A stretch of DNA of 64,000 bases from Anaerosporomusa subterranea (GCF_001611555.1 NZ_LSGP01000017.1:930001-994000); one strand, 5' to 3'; positions 8,624 through 16,717 are shown, counted from the first letter of the stretch. Notes: generated from the letters alone by a model not told the origin. A program made the numbers and translations.

Positions 8624-10010
8624 TTTGCAGATACCGCGCCTGGTGATTGCCGCTAATCATAGCGGGGCTGGCAAAACAACGATTGTTACCGGCTTGCTGG
8701 CGGCGCTTGCCGGTCGTGGGCTAAAGGTTCAATCCTATAAGGTTGGTCCTGATTATATTGATCCTGGCTATCACCAATTGGCCAGCGGCAAACCGGCGCA
8801 TAATCTTGATACCTGGCTGCTGCCTGCAGAAGAAATGGTCTCCATTTTCTCGGAAACGGCGGCAGGTAACGATATCGTAATTATCGAAGGGGTTATGGGT
8901 CTGCATGATGGCGGACGCAGCGGCATTAGCAGCACTGCCGCGATTGCCAAATTACTAAACGCACCTGTGGTCCTGGTGGTTGACGCTAGATCAATGGGCG
9001 AGAGCGCTGCCGCAACAGCGTTAGGCTATAAGCTTTATGATCCTGAGGTGAATTTCGCCGGCGTGATTATTAACCGCATCGGCTCAGAATCGCATCAAAC
9101 GATGATCAGCGAAGCTCTTGACCGGCTCAAGATCCCTGTGCTAGGCTCGATCAAGCGCAACGCTGATCTTACTATGCCGGAGCGGCATCTTGGCCTAACG
9201 CCGGTAACAGAACATGATATTGGACAGACGCTACAGACACTTTCCGCTCAAATTAGCAAGCAGGTAGCTGTCGATCAGATTCTGGAACTGGCGAAGCAGG
9301 CGCCGCCGCTGCAACGAGTGAATAAGCAGAAAAAAACAGTTGCTTCAGTCGTCCGTATCGGGGTTGCCCAGGATGATGTATTTTCGTTTTATTATCCGCA
9401 AAGCCAGGATGCGCTTGCTGCACAGGGGGCCGAGATTGTACCGTTTAGTCCGTTGCGGGATGCTTCTCTGCCAGATGTCGACGGCTTGATCCTAGGCGGC
9501 GGTTTTCCGGAAATGTTTGTTGATCAGCTCACAGCCAATCAAAGTATGCGACAGGCTATCTATCAGGCGGGACGGCAAGGTATGCCGATTTATGCTGAAT
9601 GCGGCGGACTCATGTACTTATCCCACAGTATTAATGATTTTGCCGGTCGCTCTCATGCTATGGTCGGATTGGTGCCTGCAACCTGCGCGATGCAGAATAA
9701 ACTGGAAACAGTTGGTTATGTAGAAGCTACTGCTTTATGCGATAATGTACTATGTCAGGCTGGCGATGTGATTCGCGGCCATGAGTTTCATTTTTCGCGG
9801 ATGCTGCTAGATCATGAGGTCGGCGATTTTCCTTGGGCTTTTCAATTTAAGAAAATACGGACGGGAGCAGCTTATCCAGGCGGCTTCATGACTGATAATA
9901 TTTTAGCGTCCTATCTTCATCTGCATTTTGCCGGCAATCAGCAGGCTGCTAGACGCTTTGTTGAAAAATGCAAACAGTTTAAGGAAGACCATAGTAAGAA
10001 AAACCGCTGA
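8613..10010 (+). CDS. cbiA: Cobyrinate a,c-diamide synthase CbiA
   Basis: Protein of about 465 residues. It amidates the a and c carboxylates of cobyrinate using glutamine and ATP. The N-terminal ATPase part has the P-loop-like AANHSGAGKTTIVTGLL (residues about 11-27), QSYKVGPDYIDPGYH and EGVMGLHDG. The C-terminal class I glutamine amidotransferase part has YAECGGLMYLS with the nucleophilic Cys and RGHEFHFSR. ATG 8613 (or 8616) follows CAGGGA. A longer in-frame start at 8580 lies deep in cbiC and gives unrelated residues. A 172-nt gap holding an inverted repeat separates it from cbiP. Confidence 0.95.
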   Translation: MMADLQIPRLVIAANHSGAGKTTIVTGLLAALAGRGLKVQSYKVGPDYIDPGYHQLASGKPAHNLDTWLLPAEEMVSIFSETAAGNDIVIIEGVMGLHDGGRSGISSTAAIAKLLNAPVVLVVDARSMGESAAATALGYKLYDPEVNFAGVIINRIGSESHQTMISEALDRLKIPVLGSIKRNADLTMPERHLGLTPVTEHDIGQTLQTLSAQISKQVAVDQILELAKQAPPLQRVNKQKKTVASVVRIGVAQDDVFSFYYPQSQDALAAQGAEIVPFSPLRDASLPDVDGLILGGGFPEMFVDQLTANQSMRQAIYQAGRQGMPIYAECGGLMYLSHSINDFAGRSHAMVGLVPATCAMQNKLETVGYVEATALCDNVLCQAGDVIRGHEFHFSRMLLDHEVGDFPWAFQFKKIRTGAAYPGGFMTDNILASYLHLHFAGNQQAARRFVEKCKQFKEDHSKKNR

Positions 10011-10025
10011 TACGGTCTTCGGGGC

Positions 10026-10150
10026 GGGGGAACGTAGTACAAAGAACGCGAAGCGCCCTTAGCGCGCTTCGCGCCTGCACAAAACGCACATATTTTTGCG
10101 TTCCCGCTTTGCGGGCTTTGTGCGCTTCGCGCGCTTAGTGTTAAACGTTA
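10026..10150. repeat. Structured intergenic inverted repeat (family R3)
   Basis: The gap between cbiA and cbiP holds a long imperfect inverted repeat. The left arm begins AACGTAGTACAAAG at 10030 and the right arm ends GTGTTAAACGTT at about 10149. Both arms contain GCGCTTCGCG or its complement. Inside are smaller hairpins (AACGCA/TGCGTT, CCCG/CGGG). A related element with the same ACGTT ends and CGCAAAG/GCGAAG words lies at 27,237-27,312. There is no reading frame. It could fold in the mRNA and modulate expression of cbiP and later genes; that is inference. Confidence 0.6.
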
Positions 10151-10182
10151 CTTTATGTTAAGAATACCTGGAGGTGGTCTCA

Positions 10183-11703
10183 TTGGCGAAAACGATTATG
10201 CTGCAGGGGACAAGTTCCCATGTGGGTAAAAGCATTATTACCACAGCGCTATGCCGGATTTTTTATCAAGCCGGTCTGAAAACTGTTCCGTTTAAGGCGC
10301 AGAATATGGCCTTAAACTCCTATGTTACCAAACAGGGTGATGAAATGGGACGAGCGCAGGTTGCGCAGGCGGAAGCGGCCGGGCTTGAACCGACTGTCGA
10401 GATGAATCCCGTTTTACTCAAACCAACCGGTAACGCCAGTTCGCAGGTTATTGTTATGGGCAAGCCTGTTGGCGTGATGTCAGCCAAGGATTATCACTCT
10501 GGTTACAGTGTTACTGCCCTTAACGTGATCGGCGAGTGCTTGCAAAAATTGCATCAGGATTTTGATGTCATTGTCATTGAAGGCGCAGGCAGTCCGGCGG
10601 AAGTCAACCTAAAGGCCAACGATATTGTCAATATGCGTATTGCCAAACTGGCTCCGGCGCCGGTGCTGTTGATTGCTGATATTGACCGGGGCGGCGCCCT
10701 GGCTTCGGTTGTCGGCACGCTGGAACTCTTAGAACCTGATGAGCGGGACTTGGTGAAAGGTATTATCATCAACAAATTCCGCGGCGATATCAATCTGTTG
10801 AAACCAGCGCTGGATTTTCTTGAACAAAAAACCGGCAAGCCGGTGGTGGGTGTCGTGCCGCATCTGGAGCAACTAGGCATTGATGATGAGGATTCCGTAT
10901 CACTTGACGATAAACAGCCTGTCGCAAAGCGGGATATTGAGATCGCGGTGATGCGGCTGCCGAAAATCTCCAACTTTACCGACTTCGATTCCTTGGCTAG
11001 AGAAGAAGATGTGACAGTGCGCTATGTTCGTCAGGGTGAAGCGATTGGGAACCCGGATTTGCTGATTCTTCCCGGCAGCAAAAATACTACCGAAGATCTC
11101 TTGTATTTGCGCGAGCAGGGTTATGACCAGGATATTATCCGTATGTCAGCAACCGGCACGCCAATTGTTGGCATCTGCGGCGGTTATCAGATGCTGGGTA
11201 AGGAGATTCATGATCCCGAGCATACCGAATCGGACATTGATCGGGTAGAAGCTCTGGGCTTATTAGCTACGGTGACGACGTTTGCGGCTGATAAGATTAC
11301 CCATCAGGTAACAGCCGGTTGCAGCAGTCATGGCTTCTTAGGCATGAATTACACTGCTGTAACCTTGCAAGGCTATGAAATTCATATGGGGCGGACAGAA
11401 TTCCTCGGCCCGGTCATCCCGGCTTTTACCATCACAAGCCGTTCAGGGAGTGTGCATAATTGTGCCGATGGAGTGGTACGCTCTGATGGTTTGGTGATGG
11501 GCACTTACATACATGGTATTTTTGATAATGATGAGTATCGCCGGACAGTAATAGACAATCTGCGCACGCGCAAAGGCCTTGCACCGCTAAAAACAGTGCA
11601 AGATACGCAGGCGCGCAAGCAGGAAAGTTATAACCGTTTAGCCGAAACAGTAAAGAACAGTCTTGATATGGGCTTAGTTCATCGAATAATGGGTGTTGAA
11701 TAG
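10183..11703 (+). CDS. cbiP: Cobyric acid synthase CbiP
   Basis: Protein of about 506 residues. It amidates the b, d, e and g carboxylates of adenosylcobyrinate a,c-diamide. N-terminal part: IMLQGTSSHVGKSIITTALC (P-loop-like), KAQNMALNSYVT, EGAGSPAEVNL. The C-terminal glutamine amidotransferase has GICGGYQMLG with the nucleophilic Cys and a late His in YIHGIFDN. I prefer TTG 10183 because GGAGGTGG lies 6 nt upstream; the GTG at 10174 sits inside that ribosome site. It begins a second run of touching genes (cbiP-cbiB-pduX-cobD). Confidence 0.95.
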   Translation: MAKTIMLQGTSSHVGKSIITTALCRIFYQAGLKTVPFKAQNMALNSYVTKQGDEMGRAQVAQAEAAGLEPTVEMNPVLLKPTGNASSQVIVMGKPVGVMSAKDYHSGYSVTALNVIGECLQKLHQDFDVIVIEGAGSPAEVNLKANDIVNMRIAKLAPAPVLLIADIDRGGALASVVGTLELLEPDERDLVKGIIINKFRGDINLLKPALDFLEQKTGKPVVGVVPHLEQLGIDDEDSVSLDDKQPVAKRDIEIAVMRLPKISNFTDFDSLAREEDVTVRYVRQGEAIGNPDLLILPGSKNTTEDLLYLREQGYDQDIIRMSATGTPIVGICGGYQMLGKEIHDPEHTESDIDRVEALGLLATVTTFAADKITHQVTAGCSSHGFLGMNYTAVTLQGYEIHMGRTEFLGPVIPAFTITSRSGSVHNCADGVVRSDGLVMGTYIHGIFDNDEYRRTVIDNLRTRKGLAPLKTVQDTQARKQESYNRLAETVKNSLDMGLVHRIMGVE

Positions 11704-11704
11704 T

Positions 11705-12670
11705 ATGATTATAGGAGTACAGGCACTGATTCCCTTGTTTGCCGTATTGATAGATACTGTGGTTGGTGACCCGCGCAGCAAGTGGCATCCGGTAGTGCTT
11801 ATCGGCAATTTGATAGCCACTTTGGAGAGAGTGCTCCGCAAACCAGATGCCTCCGTGCAACGGCAACACTGGGCCGGAGCTATTTTGGTGTGTTTAGTAT
11901 TAGGAATGGTATATAGTGTCGTCAAGGATTTGCTGTATATATTAGAACTGCTGCACCCGCTGGCCGGATTTACCGGTGGCGCAGTTTTGCTTTCCTTTGC
12001 GATCACGCCCCGCAGTTTGGCTGAAGCAGGCTGTGAGATCAAAGACTATTTACTAGCCGGTGATTTAGTGCAGGCAAGAGCTAAGGTGGGCTGGATCGTC
12101 GGACGTGATACCGACTCACTGGACGAAGCGAGCGCCACTCGCGCTACAGTGGAAACGGTGGCCGAAAATATTGTCGACGGCATTGTTTCCCCGCTTTTTT
12201 ATGCCGCTATCGGTGGTGTGCCACTAGCTTTTTTGTATCGGGCGGTCAATACGCTTGATTCTATGGTTGGTTACAAAAATGAGAAGTATCTTCATTTTGG
12301 CATGGTTGCTGCTAGAGTGGACGATGTCTTCAATTATATTCCGGCAAGATTGACCGGCCTATTAGTCATTATTGCGGCCGCTTTGCTACGCTATGATGCC
12401 AAAGGCGCCATGAAAACCATTTTGCGGGATGCTGCCAAGCATCCTAGTCCCAATAGCGGCATCCCAGAGGCGGCAGTGGCAGGCGCGCTCGGGATCAGGC
12501 TAGGCGGCTTAAACTACTATGGCGGTGTTGCCTCTTTCCGCTCCTATATGGGAGAACCCCACAAACCACTTGTGGCGCAGCATATTCAGCAAACCACTCA
12601 GCTAATGGCTCTGGTAACCAGCCTGACTGTGGTCGTTGTTGTGCTGTTGGGAGAATGGTTATGGGCATAA
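11705..12670 (+). CDS. cbiB: Adenosylcobinamide-phosphate synthase CbiB
   Basis: Membrane protein of about 321 residues. It attaches (R)-1-amino-2-propanol phosphate to cobyric acid to form cobinamide phosphate. Visible are IDTVVGDPRSKWHPVVLIG near the N-terminus (the GDP...HPV block of CbiB), several hydrophobic helices, and RDTDSLDEASATRATVETVAENIVDG, a strongly conserved cytoplasmic block. Start candidates are GTG 11693, TTG 11696 and ATG 11705. None has a clear ribosome site, and ATG 11705 lies one base after the cbiP stop. The 3' end overlaps pduX by about 10 nt. Confidence 0.93.
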   Translation: MIIGVQALIPLFAVLIDTVVGDPRSKWHPVVLIGNLIATLERVLRKPDASVQRQHWAGAILVCLVLGMVYSVVKDLLYILELLHPLAGFTGGAVLLSFAITPRSLAEAGCEIKDYLLAGDLVQARAKVGWIVGRDTDSLDEASATRATVETVAENIVDGIVSPLFYAAIGGVPLAFLYRAVNTLDSMVGYKNEKYLHFGMVAARVDDVFNYIPARLTGLLVIIAAALLRYDAKGAMKTILRDAAKHPSPNSGIPEAAVAGALGIRLGGLNYYGGVASFRSYMGEPHKPLVAQHIQQTTQLMALVTSLTVVVVVLLGEWLWA

Positions 12671-13530
12671 CGGTAAAGGCGCCCGGTACTTGCGGTGAAT
12701 TGGTGCAAGGAGCAATTAACGGGCAAAACTTCTTAATTACCTGTCCGATCAATGTCTATTCCACAGTGGAGATTGGCTTTGGTCAGCAGCAAACAAGCAG
12801 TATTGGTGATAAAACTAGGACTGCAGTAAAAAAGACGCTAGCGTATCTGCAACAATCGGCGGCTGAGTTAACGATAGCCGCGAAATCTGAGCTACCAATC
12901 GGCAAAGGGATGGCTTCGAGCAGCGCCGATATTGCTGCAGCCTGTCAGGCTACGGCCCAATATTTTGGCAGGGTATTGACTGCGGATGAAATTGCCGATA
13001 TTGCGCTAGCAATTGAACCGACTGATGGAATCTTCTATCCGGGAATCGTGATGTTCGATCATGTCAGTGGTAGCATCCGGCGGTTGCTGGGGGCTCCACC
13101 GACTATTTATATTGCCGTCTTTGATGTTGGCGGCGAAGTGAACACGCAACGTTTTAATCAGCGCGACGATTTAGCTGCTTTAAATGCCGCTAAGGAAAGC
13201 CTGGTGCAGCAAGCAGTGGAACTGGTAACAGAAGGTCTACGCTATGGTGATAGCCAGATGATTGGCCGGGGCGCTACCTTGAGCGCTGTTGCCAACCAAA
13301 CAACACTGTATAAACCTTGCTTAGAAAAGGTAATTGAGATTGCCGAGCGGTACGGTGCTGTTGGAGTGAATGCCGCGCATAGCGGCACTGTATTAGGGAT
13401 ACTTTTTCCCGCCAGTGAACGATCACAAATGTCATCATGTATAAAAACTGTGTCGGCAGCCTGTTCTGGTATTACTTATTGGCGAATAGTAGAAATGATT
13501 TCAGGCGGATTGACCACAGTGGAGGGGTAA
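12661..13530 (+). CDS. pduX: L-threonine kinase (PduX-like GHMP kinase)
   Basis: GHMP-family kinase of about 289 residues. PduX phosphorylates L-threonine to O-phosphothreonine, the substrate of CobD, and so supplies the aminopropanol arm of cobalamin. The start KAPGTCGELVQG and the ATP-binding motif ELPIGKGMASSSADIAA (P-x3-G-x-A-SSA pattern) are typical. ATG 12661 is preferred over 12655 because GGGAG then sits at normal distance. The GHMP call is secure; the threonine-kinase role rests on the position directly before cobD. Other GHMP kinases would not be expected here. Confidence 0.87.
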   Translation: MGITVKAPGTCGELVQGAINGQNFLITCPINVYSTVEIGFGQQQTSSIGDKTRTAVKKTLAYLQQSAAELTIAAKSELPIGKGMASSSADIAAACQATAQYFGRVLTADEIADIALAIEPTDGIFYPGIVMFDHVSGSIRRLLGAPPTIYIAVFDVGGEVNTQRFNQRDDLAALNAAKESLVQQAVELVTEGLRYGDSQMIGRGATLSAVANQTTLYKPCLEKVIEIAERYGAVGVNAAHSGTVLGILFPASERSQMSSCIKTVSAACSGITYWRIVEMISGGLTTVEG

Positions 13531-13532
13531 CA

Positions 13533-14618
13533 ATGCAACACTTCGAACACGGAGGCAACTTGTATGCTGCTGCGCGGCAAACAGGCGCCAACCTTAGCGA
13601 GTATCTTGATTTCAGCGCTAACATTAATCCTTTGGGGATTCCCACTAGTGTGCGACAGGCTCTGGCGATGTCGCTGGATAGCATTATTCATTACCCTGAC
13701 ACAGAAGCTGCTATGTTTAAACAAGCGGTCAGTCAGCATTACAGAGTGCCGGTTGAAACGATTACTGCTGGCAATGGTGCAGTGGAACTACTCTATGTAC
13801 TTTGCCATGTCATTAAGCCCAGACGCGTTTTAATTCCCGCGCCTGCTTTTAGTGAATATGAACGGGCAGCTCGCGCCGCCAGAGCAGAAATTGAATATTT
13901 CTTTTTGCAGTCTGAGGCTGGTTTTGCTGTAGCAATCGAGGAAATAATTTCGGCTTTACCTACGGTTGATATGGTGTTTTTGGGCAATCCTAACAATCCA
14001 ACCGGCGTGCTGGTTGAGAACAGACAGATCGAGACCCTATTGGCGGCAGCGAAGGAATGCAATGTTACGGTCGTGGTTGATGAATCTTTCCTAGACTTTT
14101 TGCCAGAGGACAGCATGTATACCTGTCGGCCCCTTTTGCGAAAATACCCAAATCTATTTATCCTACATTCACTAACTAAATTTTATGCTATGCCTGGTTT
14201 ACGGCTGGGCTTTGCACTGACTAATCCAGACCTGACCGGTCTGCTTCACCTAGGAAAAGACCCTTGGAATGTAAATTGTCTGGCGCAAATAGCAGGCGTG
14301 ACTGCTCTTAACGACTCGGATTACCGTCAACAAAGCCGTCGCTTGCTTGCCGACGAAATAAACCTCTTTTATCAGGGGTTAGCAGATATTCCTGGCTTAA
14401 AAGTTTATCCCCCTACAGTTAACTTTATCTTAATCGATATTACAGGTGCGGGAATGATGGCGACAAATTTGCGAAAAGCGATGATGGAGAATAAAGTATT
14501 AATCCGTGACTGCAGTAATTATCCCGGACTTTCGCCTTTTTTCATCCGAGTGGCGATTAAACAACCGAAACAAAATCGGCTGCTGCTTAAGGTTCTGCGG
14601 CAAGCTTTGACGAAATAA
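13533..14618 (+). CDS. cobD: Threonine-phosphate decarboxylase CobD
   Basis: PLP-dependent fold-type I enzyme of 361 residues. It decarboxylates threonine phosphate to (R)-1-amino-2-propanol phosphate for CbiB. Near the start, EHGGNLYAAARQTG and LDFSANINPLG are the family opening. NPNNPTGVLV and VVVDESFLDFLPED follow, and the PLP-binding Lys is in SLTKFYAMPGLRLGFA. ATG 13533 is chosen because GGAGGGG lies 5 nt upstream and the product then starts like CobD; a frame extends upstream into pduX but has no support. It is the last gene of the cobalamin operon. Genes for the nucleotide loop (cobU, cobS, cobT) are not in the window. Confidence 0.93.
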   Translation: MQHFEHGGNLYAAARQTGANLSEYLDFSANINPLGIPTSVRQALAMSLDSIIHYPDTEAAMFKQAVSQHYRVPVETITAGNGAVELLYVLCHVIKPRRVLIPAPAFSEYERAARAARAEIEYFFLQSEAGFAVAIEEIISALPTVDMVFLGNPNNPTGVLVENRQIETLLAAAKECNVTVVVDESFLDFLPEDSMYTCRPLLRKYPNLFILHSLTKFYAMPGLRLGFALTNPDLTGLLHLGKDPWNVNCLAQIAGVTALNDSDYRQQSRRLLADEINLFYQGLADIPGLKVYPPTVNFILIDITGAGMMATNLRKAMMENKVLIRDCSNYPGLSPFFIRVAIKQPKQNRLLLKVLRQALTK

Positions 14619-14652
14619 TGCTCACTCTTTGCTAGATAATAGCGGTGTGATG

Positions 14653-14681
14653 TTGACGTTCGCTTAATCTTATGCTAATAT
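14653..14681 (+). promoter_or_regulatory. SigA-type promoter of the tRNA-Leu/tRNA-Gln pair
   Basis: TTGACG (14653-14658), 17-nt spacer, TAATAT (14676-14681). The tRNA-Leu 5' end is 16 nt downstream of the -10 box. Confidence 0.75.
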
Positions 14682-14696
14682 ATGAAGGTATCAAAT

Positions 14697-14780
14697 GCGG
14701 GCGTGGCGGAACGGCAGACGCACCAGACTTAGGATCTGGCGGGGCGACCCGTGGAGGTTCAAATCCTCTCGCCCGCACCA
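14697..14780 (+). tRNA. tRNA-Leu (anticodon UAG)
   Basis: Full cloverleaf read by eye: acceptor GCGGGCG pairs with CGCCCGC, the anticodon stem is CCAGA/TCTGG with loop CTTAGGA (anticodon TAG), there is a variable arm as expected for a class II tRNA, and the T arm has GGTTCAAATCC. The 3' CCA is encoded. It is followed 14 nt later by tRNA-Gln and is probably co-transcribed with it. Confidence 0.96.
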
Positions 14781-14794
14781 TTAGCTTTATACAT

Positions 14795-14871
14795 TGGGGA
14801 GTCGCCAAGCTGGCTAAGGCATCGGACTCTGACTCCGACATTCGAGGGTTCAAATCCTTCCTCCCCAGCCA
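14795..14871 (+). tRNA. tRNA-Gln (anticodon CUG)
   Basis: Acceptor TGGGGAG pairs with CTCCCCA. The anticodon stem is TCGGA/TCCGA with loop CTCTGAC (anticodon CTG). The T arm has GGTTCAAATCC, and CCA is encoded. It lies downstream of tRNA-Leu under the same promoter. Confidence 0.95.
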
Positions 14872-14901
14872 GTTACTCCTTAAAAATGTGGTATACAAAA
14901 G

Positions 14902-14933
14902 CTGAGATTTCGATGGTAAATCTTAGTTTTTTT
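14902..14933 (+). terminator. Terminator after tRNA-Gln
   Basis: Stem CTGAGATTT/AAATCTTAG with a 7-nt loop, followed by seven T. Confidence 0.8.
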
Positions 14934-14984
14934 GTGCTATAAATTATAAAGTTCCAGGTGAATTAAGCCTTAGGACGAAAGAAA

Positions 14985-15080
14985 CGGAGCACGAGAGTCG
15001 TTAAACGCACGAGTGCCACTAAATGATGATCGTATAATAATACAGGTGCTTTTGTGCCGCTAGTGTCACTCGCGTTCAGT
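14985..15080. repeat. Intergenic repeat family R1, copy A
   Basis: Segment around GAGTGCCACTA ... ATAATAATA ... TTTGTGCCGCT ... GTGT. The same ordered blocks recur at about 38,868-38,960. There is no coding capacity. In the other copy CCACTAT/ATAGTGG can pair across the AT-rich middle, which suggests a structured element. Copy A lies between the tRNA terminator and a bidirectional terminator. Confidence 0.6.
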
Positions 15081-15102
15081 GTACCACGTACCTCGATAAA
15101 CA

Positions 15103-15137
15103 GAACAAAGAGGAAGCTGTGAGCTTCCTCTTTGTTC
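15103..15137. terminator. Strong bidirectional hairpin
   Basis: Perfect 15-bp stem (GAACAAAGAGGAAGC and its complement) with a 5-nt loop. It lies downstream of the two small minus-strand frames and downstream of repeat R1 on the plus strand. Confidence 0.75.
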
Positions 15138-15162
15138 TTGGAGTAGGGTGCGATTGCAACTG

Positions 15163-15225
15163 TCAGGAACCAATTACTGTCCTCCGTTTAGAAGAGGACA
15201 CTGACTGAACACCTGGAGTTTTCAT
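15163..15225 (-). CDS. Possible 20-residue small protein
   Basis: A very short frame preceded at ideal distance by GGAGGTGG on the minus strand (15,231-15,239 region). Its product MKTPGVQSVSSSKRRTVIGS is basic and Ser-rich, with no hydrophobic segment. It lies downstream of another small minus-strand frame and upstream of the 15-bp terminator hairpin, so it sits in a sensible transcript. I do not recognise a family. The ribosome site is the only positive evidence, so it may be a chance frame. Confidence 0.35.
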   Translation of the reverse strand: MKTPGVQSVSSSKRRTVIGS

Positions 15226-15279
15226 GGCAGTCCACCTCCGTTAATACTATGCCCGAGCACAAGAACAACTATTCAAGAT

Positions 15280-15370
15280 TTTATCCGATGACCAAGCCGT
15301 TCTAAGACTCCCACTTCTAAAGAGGAGCAAGAGCGGCTAAGTCCCTGGATAAGTACGGCTAGGATTCAGA
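15280..15370. repeat. Intergenic repeat family R2, short copy
   Basis: This stretch matches the reverse complement of 48,011-48,150. Shared blocks include CCGATGAC, TCTAAGACTCCC, CTTCT and CTAAGTCCCTGGATAAGT. The copy at 48 kb carries about 70 extra bases, themselves palindromic, in the middle. No coding capacity is seen. Confidence 0.75.
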
Positions 15371-15402
15371 TCGAGTTAAACGCCACCTGAATCAAGTCTG
15401 CT

Positions 15403-15540
15403 TTATTTGGTTTCTTTGTTCACATCTTTAAATTCAAGACCTTGCGTTTTTAAGGTTGGCGAGCCTGCCGTTTTTCGCTCCCGCTCTTGTGCCTTATTGC
15501 TTTGTACGGTATGTGACTGGTCCCATGTTTTTTTATCCAT
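15403..15540 (-). CDS. Small hydrophilic protein, 45 residues, unknown function
   Basis: A 46-codon frame with an excellent ribosome site: minus-strand AGGAGGTGAT precedes the ATG by 5-6 nt. The product begins MDKKTWDQSHTVQSNKAQ, is rich in Lys, Glu, Gln and Thr, and lacks Cys and hydrophobic segments. That composition resembles small spore or stress proteins, but I cannot assign a family. TATAAT lies about 50 nt upstream of the start on the minus strand. The next minus-strand frame (20 residues) and a strong hairpin follow downstream. Confidence 0.6.
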   Translation of the reverse strand: MDKKTWDQSHTVQSNKAQERERKTAGSPTLKTQGLEFKDVNKETK

Positions 15541-15668
15541 CAGCAATCACCTCCTAAGCTCAGTTTTCCCTCTGTTGTAGAAGATTATAGCGTAGGATGC
15601 CAAAGTCAGAGGAAAACAGCAATACTCTGTAGAATAATGATAATGCTAAACTATTGCCGGAGGTTCTT

Positions 15669-16457
15669 ATGGCGCCAACTAAAGCGGAATTGCTTGCCTA
15701 TCTGCGCCAAGCCCGGGCAGAATATCCTTTATTGACAAAGGAAGAACTGGAAGCCTTGGCGTTAGCGCATTTTGCTGGCGGGTTAAGCGAAGTGAAGCCA
15801 ACACCAGAGAAAACTGTGCCGCAAGCTGAGTCTGCTCCTAGGACGGCAGTTGTCTCAGACCAACTGATTGAGGAGCGGATAACGATAGTAGATTCCAATC
15901 CACCGTCTGCAATCACTGCTGCGCTGACGCAAGAACCGCCTCAGCACAATGCCGAAATTGTCTGGCCTGTTTTGAGTCGGCGGGTAGTATTTGTGACGCT
16001 TATCATCGCGATGGCTTTCTCGGCGGTGATCGCAGGCTCTTATTTTTATGGCTTGCGGACTCCACCACCTAAGGGAAAAGTGATTGCGTCTGTCACTGAT
16101 CTCAGCGAAACAGCTCCCTACGAAACCGGCGAAGTTACCCAATTCGGAAAGCGATTCGCTGGCAATGCCTCATATTATGATGATAAATATCATGACAAGG
16201 TTCTAGAAATGGTCGGCATGGTTGAGGTTGTGGAGCGAAATTCTGAAGGTTATTTAGAGGCAACGCTATTATTAGTTGATCAGCGGAATACTGTTTTCCG
16301 GGCGCGTTTTCGCTTTCTGCCAGAGCAGGAGGAAGCGATAGCTTTGGCACGGGGGACTATGGCTGTGCTAAAGGGCAATTATGCTAGATATAAAGATGGG
16401 ATGATACGACTATTTCCTGCAGTTGTCGTGTATAATAGCGCGCAGCCGGAAGGATAG
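15669..16457 (+). CDS. Single-pass membrane protein of unknown function
   Basis: Protein of 262 residues that I do not recognise. Residues 1-45 form a charged helical segment (KAELLAYLRQARAEYP, LTKEELEALALAHF). A low-complexity linker follows. One transmembrane helix (VVFVTLIIAMAFSAVIAGSYF) lies near residues 105-125, and a C-terminal domain of about 130 residues is probably exported. That domain is mostly beta-rich and ends IRLFPAVVVYNSAQ. ATG 15669 was chosen because GGAGG lies 8 nt upstream; an in-frame TTG at 15654 has none. The TAG stop is followed in the same frame by a hemerythrin-like remnant. Confidence 0.75.
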   Translation: MAPTKAELLAYLRQARAEYPLLTKEELEALALAHFAGGLSEVKPTPEKTVPQAESAPRTAVVSDQLIEERITIVDSNPPSAITAALTQEPPQHNAEIVWPVLSRRVVFVTLIIAMAFSAVIAGSYFYGLRTPPPKGKVIASVTDLSETAPYETGEVTQFGKRFAGNASYYDDKYHDKVLEMVGMVEVVERNSEGYLEATLLLVDQRNTVFRARFRFLPEQEEAIALARGTMAVLKGNYARYKDGMIRLFPAVVVYNSAQPEG

Positions 16458-16631
16458 GCAGAACACTGCCGCGAACACAATCTTTTCCGCGAGCGTGTGG
16501 CGGCAATGACCGAAACCATTGCAACTAACTCAGTCGCAATGTCATTTGATACGTTCCGTCTTTTGTATGATTGGATCGCAGAACACGTGCTGGTCAGAGA
16601 TGCTGAATATGTCCCCTATGTAAGTAAATAA
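16458..16631 (+). pseudogene. Hemerythrin-like C-terminal remnant
   Basis: A 57-codon open stretch without a plausible start, in the same frame as and directly after the TAG of the preceding gene. Translation gives REHNLFRERVAAM and later YDWIAEHVLVRDAEYVPYV. The latter matches the last helix of bacteriohemerythrins (compare DWIEKHILGSDRRYAAY in the intact gene at 49,471), including the His and Asp iron ligands. The first helices are missing. It ends TAA just before a terminator. I read it as a truncated gene; readthrough fusion to the upstream gene is possible but unsupported. Confidence 0.6.
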
Positions 16632-16634
16632 CAA

Positions 16635-16670
16635 AGAGCCTGAGCAATGTTGAAGAATTGCTCAGGCTCT
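16635..16670 (+). terminator. Rho-independent terminator
   Basis: 14-bp stem AGAGCCTGAGCAAT and its complement with an 8-nt loop, followed by an AT-rich tail. Confidence 0.8.
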
Positions 16671-16717
16671 ATTTATTCGAATTAGTAGTATCAACTTAAC
16701 TATGTATAACTCAACCC

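Noticed and set aside
16455-16457. TAG as a pyrrolysine or programmed readthrough codon
   Set aside because: No pyl genes or methylamine methyltransferase context, and the sequence after it lacks the N-terminal half of hemerythrin, so decay is simpler.
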